Shown piece by piece: positions 1-4,647 of a stretch of 8,114 nt of DNA. Within the stretch, counting starts at the first letter, position 1. Every line of letters starts with the position of its first letter. The stretch is from Acidobacteriota bacterium (GTDB lineage Bacteria; Acidobacteriota; Blastocatellia; Pyrinomonadales; Pyrinomonadaceae): positions 1 to 8,114 of the forward strand of contig JAFBAJ010000753.1 in assembly GCA_019247865.1 (NCBI GenBank), read 5' to 3'. Made by a program: the position numbers and the translations under genes. The notes beneath the pieces are model-generated. The model made no database searches and was not told the DNA's origin. It saw only the letters and a program-made list of their open reading frames with translations.

Positions 1-32
1 CCACCGGCGGCAATAAATAAAGGAGAAAAGGC

Positions 33-136
33 TTCACCGCAGAGGCGCAGAGAAGTCGCAGAGGGAACGCAGAGAGAGCTTAGTTTTCAAACATCTCTGC
101 GCCACCTCTGCGCAAACTCTGCGCCTCTGCGGTGAA
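33..136. repeat. Palindromic intergenic repeat made of CGCAGAGR octamers
   Basis: The outer arms, 33-52 (TTCACCGCAGAGGCGCAGAG) and 117-136, are perfect 20-bp reverse complements. Inside them two more octamer pairs match in register: 57-64 with 105-112 and 68-75 with 94-101. About 36 of 46 positions can therefore pair across the element. The arms consist of spaced copies of CGCAGAGG or CGCAGAGA. The element is non-coding and lies upstream of the pil operon. It resembles the dispersed 'ACCGCAGAGG...CGCAGAG' palindromes seen between genes in many large bacterial genomes, so it is probably a REP/MITE-like element. That assignment is by recognition; mobility is not shown here. Confidence 0.85.
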
Positions 137-318
137 ATGGTTTTTCCCCAATAATTTCCGCAACTTCTGCCACTGCCGGGCGTGTGACCAGACGGAGCGG
201 CCGCCTGTCGCCGGTTGCGCCGCCTGCTCTCAGGCGGTATGCTTTAAAACCCGCGATGGGCTTTTCCCCGGCGAGCTGCATCATATTCGGAAATTTAAAT
301 GAAAGTTTCAGGGATTCT
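137..318 (+). other. Leader/intergenic region before pilN with small hairpins
   Basis: No convincing gene lies in 1-318. The open frame from the GTG at 184 is in phase with pilN, but its first 45 codons do not look like a PilN N-terminus. A perfect 7-bp hairpin lies at 220-237 (CCGCCTG, CTCT loop, CAGGCGG). A second CCGCCTG copy at 201-207 could compete for the same 3' arm. A weaker stem lies around 246-264. A -10-like TATGCT at 238-243 with TTGCGC 17 bp upstream is a very weak promoter candidate. An 8-codon mini-frame (ATG 299-301 to TGA 320-322) overlaps the pilN GTG. I cannot match the region to a known riboswitch class. Confidence 0.45.
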
Positions 319-957
319 GTGAGCGCGAAACTTAATCTTGCCAGTAGACCTTTTCGTAATCGCACGCTGCCGTGGCTGATTACGGCGATCATCATGTTCG
401 CGTCCGTGATCGGGCTGCTGTACGTCTTCAGCGAGAGCCGCGCGGCGCGTGCGCGCGCGGACACTGTCGCGTCCAGCCTCGACACGCTGCACAAGCAGGA
501 AGCCGAGCTGATTAAGCGGAAGGAAGAGATCAATCGCGCGCTCGCGCCGGAGCAGCGCCAACTGCTCGAAGCCGCACACGCGCTGGTGGATCGCAAGCGC
601 TTCTTATGGTCGCACCTCTTCGCAGACCTCGAAGCCGCGCTGCCCGGCAACGTCCGCGTGACGCGCATCAATGTCAAAGATGTCTACTGGCACGGCGGGC
701 AGAATTCCGCCGAGCTGGAGCTGACCGTGATGAGCAAAGCGACGGGCGATGATGTGACCAACATGATCGCCGAGATGGGACGCGGCGGCGTCTTTGAAGC
801 CGAGCCGATGGCGCAGAATCTACAAAAGGGCTCGAACTCCTCCGGCATGGAGTGGGTGCTGCACGTCATCTACCGGCCGCGCGCGGGCGCGCCCATCAGC
901 AACGAGCAGCCGCAGAGCGTCGCTGCCGCCGGCACTTCCGAAGGAGGTGCGCGATGA
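319..957 (+). CDS. pilN: PilN-like type IV pilus / GspL-type inner-membrane assembly protein
   Basis: This is a bitopic inner-membrane protein of about 212 residues. PilN-type proteins bind the cytoplasmic actin-like PilM through the short N-terminus and pair with PilO in the periplasm to form the alignment complex of type IV pili. The start chosen is GTG at 319, giving VSAKLNLASRPFRNR, the conserved N-terminal sequence expected to contact PilM; AGGG lies just upstream at 310-313. One membrane segment spans about residues 17-37, followed by a charged coiled coil at about 40-95 and a periplasmic ferredoxin-like region (ALPGNVRVTRINV onwards). The open frame reaches back to a GTG at 184, but that extension is Arg/Pro-rich and unlike the family. 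The stop overlaps the pilO start. A GspL/PilN-like secretion component is the alternative. Confidence 0.85.
   Translation: MSAKLNLASRPFRNRTLPWLITAIIMFASVIGLLYVFSESRAARARADTVASSLDTLHKQEAELIKRKEEINRALAPEQRQLLEAAHALVDRKRFLWSHLFADLEAALPGNVRVTRINVKDVYWHGGQNSAELELTVMSKATGDDVTNMIAEMGRGGVFEAEPMAQNLQKGSNSSGMEWVLHVIYRPRAGAPISNEQPQSVAAAGTSEGGAR
941..948 (+). promoter_or_regulatory. Strong ribosome binding site fixing the pilO start
   Basis: AAGGAGGT lies 5 nt before the ATG at 954 and sits inside the last codons of pilN. It is a near-perfect Shine-Dalgarno sequence. It decides the pilO start in favour of MSEQQQ, against the longer open frame that begins at 852. The ATGA arrangement (pilO ATG 954-956, pilN TGA 955-957) suggests coupled translation of the two partners. 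Confidence 0.85.
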
Positions 958-1709
958 GCGAACAGCAGCAGCGTTCGACCGAACAGACCGTCGTCGTCAA
1001 GCGCGAGCAGCTCAACCTCCGCCTCAGGCAGCTACGCCAGTCGCGTCAGCATGGCATGTTCGGCATCCCTGAGATCGTCGGGCTCGCGGCCAGCGGCGTG
1101 ATGCTGCTCGCGGTCATCTTCTCCTACTTCTACTTTCTGACGCCTGCGCGCGCGCGCCTCAAGGTCATCGAAACCGAGCGCGCGAACCTGCAGGATCGTA
1201 TCCGCGCGGCGCAGCCCGGCGTTGACCTCAATGCCAGCCCGCAGTCGACCGTGGACGAGATCAATCAGAGCCTCGAAAAGTTTGAGAGCGAATCTCTCAT
1301 GCAGCGCGACCAGGGGCGGATGGATTTGTACGGCCAGCTCAATGCCATGATGCGCAAGCACAACCTGCGCAACACGGCCGGGCCTGTCTACACTTCGCTC
1401 GCTGCGCTCGGCGGGCCGGGCGCGCCCGCCATCGCGGCCAAGACCGGCAGCGCGCGCTGGCAGAGCCTCTATCCGGGCATCAGCATCGCCGTCACGGTCG
1501 AAGGCCCTTACGCCAACCTGCGCCGCTTCCTGCGCGAGGTCGAGGCGAGCAAGCAGTTCATCATCATCAATGCGGTTGAGCTGGAAGGCGTCTCGGATGC
1601 GAACTCGCAGACGGGCGCGACTCTCGTCAGTCTGCATGTGGACATGGCGACCTATTTCCAGCGCGGCAGCGCGGCTCCCGAAGCCATGTCGACCGTCGAG
1701 ACGCGCTAG
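954..1709 (+). CDS. pilO: PilO-like type IV pilus inner-membrane alignment protein
   Basis: This 251-residue bitopic protein is the probable PilN partner in the inner-membrane alignment complex. It has a cytoplasmic N-terminus of about 37 residues, which is longer than usual and Gln/Arg-rich. One membrane helix follows at about 38-62 (IPEIVGLAASGVMLLAV onwards), then a coiled coil at about 65-115 and a C-terminal ferredoxin-like domain. The family hallmark is at about 178-210: the IAVTVEGPYANLRRFLREVE strand-helix and then QFIIINAVEL, as in PilO proteins where this region packs against PilN. The start is set by a strong ribosome site and a 4-bp overlap with pilN. An Ala/Gly/Pro-rich insert at about 143-165 lies inside the periplasmic domain. 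GspM is the homologous alternative. Confidence 0.85.
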   Translation: MSEQQQRSTEQTVVVKREQLNLRLRQLRQSRQHGMFGIPEIVGLAASGVMLLAVIFSYFYFLTPARARLKVIETERANLQDRIRAAQPGVDLNASPQSTVDEINQSLEKFESESLMQRDQGRMDLYGQLNAMMRKHNLRNTAGPVYTSLAALGGPGAPAIAAKTGSARWQSLYPGISIAVTVEGPYANLRRFLREVEASKQFIIINAVELEGVSDANSQTGATLVSLHVDMATYFQRGSAAPEAMSTVETR

Positions 1710-1727
1710 CCCGGATGGAAAAGATTT

Positions 1728-2801
1728 ATGAAACTCTTTGAAGGCAAAACTCCGTCGGAACGCAACAAGCTGATCGCGGCTCTTGTGCTCGGCGTGCTCG
1801 CGCTCGCTTCCATCTCGTATATGCTCTTCGATTTTTCGGGGCCGACGCCGAAGAAGAACCAGAACGCCAACGGCAACGCCAACACGCGCGCGACGCAGCC
1901 GGGTGTGGCGGAGGTGACGAACGCGCCGACGAAGATACAGACGCCTGCGCAGGCGCGAGAGATCAACGAAAACCTGGCCCCGCCGACGCCCGTCATCTAT
2001 ATTCCATCGAGCTACTCTGCGCCGGAAGCCGGACGCAACATCTTCGCCTTCTACGTTCCGCCGCCGCCGGCGGTCAAGCAGCCGACACCGCCACCGCCGC
2101 CGACGCCGACACCGACGCCGCCGTTAGTGCTCGCGTCGGTTGCGCCCATCAACGTCTTCGCGCGCACAGGAGACTTTACGCTCGAAGTCACCGGCGATAA
2201 GTTTACGTCCGCGACCGCCATCATCGTGGACAACAATCCTTTGCCGACGCGCTTCATCAGCGCGCAGCAGCTTTCGGCGACCGTGCCCGCCGCCCTGATC
2301 GCCAATGACGGCGCGCGGCAGATCAAAGTGAGCAGCCCGGACGGCCTGCTCTATTCGAACCAGGTGCCCTTGATGGTCACGCCGCCGCCCATCCCCAACT
2401 ATGTCTACATCGGCATCATCGGCAAGGCTCATTACAATGACACGGCCGTCCTCAAAGATAAGAGCAATCCGAAAGAGCTCCTCAACGTGCAGCGCGGCGA
2501 TGTCCTCGGCGGACGCTTTCGCGTGACCAGCATCTCTGACCGCGAGATCGAGCTGACCGATACACAGTTGCGCATCAAACACCGGCTGCCTTTTGAAGAG
2601 AAGGCCGGTAGTGGCGGACAAGCGGGCAACACCGCTGGCCCGGGCGGACGCGGCACGCGCCAAGCACCGCTCGATACTGGAGACTCAGGCATCCCGGGCA
2701 TTCCGAACATCCCGCGTTATCAACCGCCCGGACGCGGAGAGCAGCAGGATGATCCCAATGATGACAACGAAGAGATTCCGGGCATCCCGACCAAGCCGTA
2801 G
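1728..2801 (+). CDS. PilP/GspC-like bitopic protein with an IPT/TIG-like domain
   Basis: This 357-residue protein occupies the pilP position in the operon and probably links the PilN/PilO complex to an outer-membrane secretin. It has one membrane helix at about 16-35, an Asn/Ala/Thr-rich stretch at about 43-56, and a short GRNIFAFY motif at 102-109 like the R-D/N-P/I-F segment of PilP/GspC homologues. A Pro/Thr linker covers 111-132 and an IPT/TIG-like immunoglobulin fold covers about 135-218. Next comes a PilP/GspC 'homology region' beta domain at about 225-291 (LLNVQRGDVLGGRFRVTSIS), and finally a Gly/Pro/Asp-rich tail carrying IPGIP repeats. PilP is usually a shorter lipoprotein of about 170-180 residues; here there is no lipobox. 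The ribosome site is weak (GGAAAAG at 1717-1723). The gene is 18 nt after pilO. The domain assignment is by pattern and moderately secure. Confidence 0.72.
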   Translation: MKLFEGKTPSERNKLIAALVLGVLALASISYMLFDFSGPTPKKNQNANGNANTRATQPGVAEVTNAPTKIQTPAQAREINENLAPPTPVIYIPSSYSAPEAGRNIFAFYVPPPPAVKQPTPPPPPTPTPTPPLVLASVAPINVFARTGDFTLEVTGDKFTSATAIIVDNNPLPTRFISAQQLSATVPAALIANDGARQIKVSSPDGLLYSNQVPLMVTPPPIPNYVYIGIIGKAHYNDTAVLKDKSNPKELLNVQRGDVLGGRFRVTSISDREIELTDTQLRIKHRLPFEEKAGSGGQAGNTAGPGGRGTRQAPLDTGDSGIPGIPNIPRYQPPGRGEQQDDPNDDNEEIPGIPTKP

Positions 2802-2802
2802 T

Positions 2803-3471
2803 ATGTCTTTGATGAAGCTGCGACATTCTCCATCAATCACGCGCGCAACGCGTTCGCGGCGCGGCGAAGAGGGCTACACGCTCGTCGCTCTGCTCGCCTT
2901 GATGGCGATCATGGCGTTGACGATGATCTCGGTGGCGCCGAACCTGCGACAGCAGGCGCAGCGTGAGCGCGAGATCGAAGCCATCGCGCGCGGCGAAGAG
3001 GTCGCCGAAGCGATCCGTCTCTACATTCTGGAAAAGCGCACGCTGCCGACCTCTATGGATCAACTGCTCGAAGGTCTGCCACGCGGCTCGAAGAAGATTC
3101 AAATCCTGCCTCCCTCCGCCGCGATCGATCCGCTCTCAAGCACCGGCGAATGGAAACTGGTCCGAGTCAACGACAACCTGTTGACTCAGTTTCAGCGCAA
3201 GGTGATGCTCTACAGCGGCGGTCAGATGCCGCGTACGCGAGACGAGACGCGCGTCCCGGAGGTTTACGGCCAGGCCATCAAGCGCATGTCCGGTCTGATC
3301 AACACCAAGTCCGAAGATTCAGAGGAAGCGCCCGGCGATGAAGATACTTCGGAGAGCAGCACCGGCCCCTTCATCGGCGTTGTCAGTCGCAGCCGCCGCG
3401 ACTCCGTCATCACCTTCTACGGCATAGACCGTCACGACCAGTGGGTCTTCACACCTCTCTTCAGACTCTAA
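2803..3471 (+). CDS. Atypical type II secretion/type IV pilus pseudopilin
   Basis: This 222-residue prepilin-like protein has a basic leader (RATRSRRGEEG), then YTLVALLALMAIMALTMI, a class III signal helix probably cut by prepilin peptidase after Gly24. The residue at mature position 5 is Ala, not the usual Glu. The following motif, REREIEAIARGEEVAEAIRL, and a closing YGIDRHDQWVFTPLF match the 'type II secretion system protein' pseudopilins common in Acidobacteriota. In these a helical stalk is followed by a small globular C-terminus. An acidic Ser/Glu/Asp stretch lies at about 169-186. ATG 2803 is 1 nt after the preceding stop; ATG 2812 is a possible alternative, and neither has a good ribosome site, so translation is probably coupled to the upstream gene. 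The longer in-frame extension back to 2593 overlaps that gene and is rejected. Confidence 0.75.
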   Translation: MSLMKLRHSPSITRATRSRRGEEGYTLVALLALMAIMALTMISVAPNLRQQAQREREIEAIARGEEVAEAIRLYILEKRTLPTSMDQLLEGLPRGSKKIQILPPSAAIDPLSSTGEWKLVRVNDNLLTQFQRKVMLYSGGQMPRTRDETRVPEVYGQAIKRMSGLINTKSEDSEEAPGDEDTSESSTGPFIGVVSRSRRDSVITFYGIDRHDQWVFTPLFRL

Positions 3472-3487
3472 ACTCATTTCCATCGAC

Positions 3488-3523
3488 GTGCGCGCGACGA
3501 GTTCCTTCAAGCATCGCGCGCAC
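3488..3523. terminator. GC-rich hairpin after the pil operon, candidate terminator
   Basis: GTGCGCGCGA (3488-3497) and TCGCGCGCAC (3514-3523) form a perfect 10-bp stem with a 16-nt loop. It begins 16 nt after the pseudopilin stop. No T-tract follows, so it is either a factor-dependent or weak terminator, or a 3'-end stabilising hairpin. Nothing else gene-like is visible in 3472-3590. Confidence 0.5.
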
Positions 3524-3597
3524 TTCAAGAACACACACACCGCATCGCTTCTCACTTCGCAGACTTAAATAGCTTGCAGCAGATATGCGCGCATCGA

Positions 3598-3629
3598 AAA
3601 TATTTTTTCGCGCGTGCAAAAAAATATTT
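3598..3629. repeat. AT-rich inverted repeat upstream of the lysine-rich gene promoter
   Basis: AAATATTTTTT (3598-3608) and AAAAAATATTT (3619-3629) are perfect 11-bp inverted repeats separated by CGCGCGTGCA. The element ends 20 bp before the -35 box at 3650, so its right arm and the AT-rich DNA after it cover the usual UP-element position. It could be an UP element, a curved A-tract, or the binding site of an AT-preferring DNA-binding protein. It stands out sharply against the GC-rich surroundings. Confidence 0.55.
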
Positions 3630-3649
3630 CATGAATGAGTAATAAGTTA

Positions 3650-3678
3650 TTGACAACTGCGCGCTTTACGTTTATATA
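3650..3678 (+). promoter_or_regulatory. Near-consensus sigma70-type promoter for the lysine-rich gene
   Basis: TTGACA at 3650-3655 is a perfect -35 box, and TATATA at 3673-3678 is a good -10 box (TATAAT expected). The spacer is exactly 17 bp. Transcription should start near 3685 and leave a leader of about 94 nt before the ATG at 3779. It is the best promoter in the window and predicts strong expression. Confidence 0.78.
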
Positions 3679-3704
3679 CCAACATGTTGTGCGCCGCTTA
3701 CTCT

Positions 3705-3743
3705 TGACCACAAGAATAAAATCAACACAGCATCTTGTGGTCA
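3705..3743 (+). promoter_or_regulatory. 11-bp inverted repeat in the leader of the lysine-rich gene
   Basis: TGACCACAAGA (3705-3715) and TCTTGTGGTCA (3733-3743) are perfect reverse complements around a 17-nt AT-rich loop. The element lies about 20 nt downstream of the predicted transcription start and 18 nt upstream of the ribosome site AAGGAG (3761-3766). It could be an RNA hairpin tuning stability or translation, or a dyad operator recognised as DNA. No T-tract follows the stem, so an attenuator terminator is unlikely. Confidence 0.6.
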
Positions 3744-3778
3744 TAGCCACAAACTAAAAAAAGGAGCAGCAACAACCT

Positions 3779-3889
3779 ATGGCAACTAAGAAAGCAGCAG
3801 GAAAGAAAGCAGCTAAAAAGGCAGCCCCGAAAAAGGCCGCAAAGAAGGCGACAAAGAAGGCTGGCAAGAAGGCCGCCAAGAAGAGATAG
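3779..3889 (+). CDS. Small Lys/Ala-rich histone H1-tail-like protein
   Basis: This 36-residue protein contains 16 Lys, 13 Ala, 1 Arg and no acidic or aromatic residues. It begins MATKKAAGKKAAKKAAPKK and ends KKAAKKR. The KK pairs recur every 4-5 residues, separated by AA, AT or AG, like the C-terminal tail of histone H1 and bacterial relatives (AlgP and HctB tails, lysine-rich HU tails). A role in binding DNA, RNA or polyphosphate is inferred from charge only. An in-frame stop at 3755-3757 excludes a longer protein, and AAGGAG at 3761-3766 lies 12 nt before the ATG, a rather long spacing. The gene stands alone with its own promoter, leader hairpin and terminator, which argues strongly that it is real. 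Low sequence complexity prevents any firmer family assignment. Confidence 0.75.
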   Translation: MATKKAAGKKAAKKAAPKKAAKKATKKAGKKAAKKR

Positions 3890-3893
3890 CTCG

Positions 3894-3907
3894 ACCGCAG
3901 AGGGAAC
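3894..3907. repeat. Solitary half-copy of the CGCAGAG repeat
   Basis: ACCGCAGAGGGAAC lies just after the lysine-rich gene. Its first 10 bases equal 36-45 and its last 12 equal 57-68 of the first palindromic element. No matching inverted arm is nearby, so it may be a relic or chance similarity. Confidence 0.3.
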
Positions 3908-3960
3908 AGCAACAACAACCTTCCATAGGCGCACGCATTCCGGCCCTTGCGGCCACTCAG

Positions 3961-4009
3961 AAGGAACGGTCAATGCTTCAAGAGAAGCTTACCGTTCCTT
4001 CCTTTTTTT
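3961..4009 (+). terminator. Rho-independent terminator of the lysine-rich gene
   Basis: AAGGAACGGT (3961-3970) pairs perfectly with ACCGTTCCTT (3991-4000). An upper stem, GCTTC/GAAGC (3975-3979 with 3984-3988), is capped by AAGA, and a 7-T run follows at 4003-4009. It lies 71 nt after the lysine-rich stop codon. It should isolate that gene from trmL. Confidence 0.9.
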
Positions 4010-4040
4010 CTGAGACAGCAACTGTTGCGACGGTTGAAGA

Positions 4041-4069
4041 TTTACACGTCGCGTCGTGCGCTTTAATAT
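4041..4069 (+). promoter_or_regulatory. Promoter of trmL, placed for a leaderless transcript
   Basis: TTTACA (4041-4046) and TAATAT (4064-4069) are separated by 17 bp. The predicted start, about 7 nt past the -10 box, is near 4076, only a few bases before the trmL ATG at 4080. No Shine-Dalgarno sequence precedes that ATG, which fits a leaderless mRNA. Confidence 0.65.
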
Positions 4070-4079
4070 TTGTGACGCC

Positions 4080-4544
4080 ATGTCGTTGCACATCGCTCTG
4101 GTTGAGCCTGAGATTCCACCGAACACAGGTAACATCGCGCGACTCTGCGCGGCGACGCGAACGCCGCTGCACATCGTCGGCGCGACCGGCTTTCGGCTCG
4201 ATGACCGGGCAGTGCGTCGCGCGGGGCTCGACTACTGGCCCGAGGTCGAGCTTCATCGTCATCTGGACATGGACGCGCTCTATCAATTCCTGCCTCACTC
4301 AAGGTTCATCTATCTGACGACGAAGGCCGAGCGTTCGTACGCCGAGTGGCGGTTCGCAGAGCAGGATTGTCTGGTTTTTGGGCGGGAAACGCGCGGTTTG
4401 CCGGAAGAGCTGCTGCGCGCGAACTGGGACAGATGCCTGACCATTCCGATGCTCAACCGCAACGTGCGGAGCCTCAACCTCGCCACCTCCGTCGCCATCG
4501 TCCTCTATGAAGCGCTCCGACAGACCGGCGCGCTCGATGTCTGA
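4080..4544 (+). CDS. trmL: tRNA (cytidine(34)-2'-O)-methyltransferase
   Basis: This 154-residue SPOUT-class methyltransferase closely matches the length of E. coli TrmL (157). It should use S-adenosylmethionine to methylate the 2'-OH of the wobble base (C34 or cmnm5U34) of tRNA-Leu isoacceptors in the cytoplasm. All three SPOUT motifs are visible: PNTGNIARLCAAT at 14-26, VFGRETRGLPEEL at 99-111, and IPMLNRNVRSLNLATSVAIV at 122-141, which form the knotted cofactor pocket. The start MSLHIALVEPEIPPNTGN matches the family; an in-frame GTG at 4056 would add eight unlikely residues. There is no ribosome site. The gene follows a strong terminator, has its own promoter, and lies 103 nt before typA. 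Confidence 0.93.
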   Translation: MSLHIALVEPEIPPNTGNIARLCAATRTPLHIVGATGFRLDDRAVRRAGLDYWPEVELHRHLDMDALYQFLPHSRFIYLTTKAERSYAEWRFAEQDCLVFGRETRGLPEELLRANWDRCLTIPMLNRNVRSLNLATSVAIVLYEALRQTGALDV

Positions 4545-4583
4545 GAAATAGGTTTCCCGCAATTAGTTCAATTCACCGACGCA

Positions 4584-4592
4584 TGTTAGAAT
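4584..4592 (+). promoter_or_regulatory. Candidate extended -10 promoter for typA
   Basis: TGTTAGAAT is an extended -10 element (TGn followed by TAGAAT, 4587-4592) without a good -35 box. Transcription would begin near 4599, about 49 nt before the typA ATG, in the only AT-rich stretch between trmL and typA. A small TTTTCG/CGAAAA stem (4598-4603 with 4611-4616) would sit at the very 5' end of that transcript. Confidence 0.4.
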
Positions 4593-4647
4593 TAGAGTTT
4601 TCGTTAAGCGCGAAAATTTTAATCACACTTATCTTAATGGAAGCACT

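Noticed and set aside
184..318. N-terminal extension of pilN from GTG 184
   Set aside because: The 45 added residues are Arg/Pro-rich, lie in a hairpin-rich leader, and do not match PilN proteins, which begin at the conserved SAKLNLASRPF-type sequence.
2593..2802. N-terminal extension of the pseudopilin
   Set aside because: It lies entirely within the preceding gene in another frame and would bury the prepilin leader, which must be near the N-terminus.
3646..3655. DnaA-box-like TTATTGACA in AT-rich DNA, suggesting a replication origin
   Set aside because: It has two mismatches to TTATCCACA, is single, and is better explained as the -35 box of a promoter.
3896..3945. Second small gene after the lysine-rich one, suggested by an AGGGAACAGCAACAACAACC stretch resembling the upstream AGGAGCAGCAACAACC
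   Set aside because: No start codon follows at a suitable distance, and the stretch leads directly into the terminator.
3722..3973. Minus-strand open frame across the lysine-rich gene
   Set aside because: It is the Leu/Cys-rich complement of Lys/Ala codons, has no ribosome site, and would run against a strong plus-strand unit.
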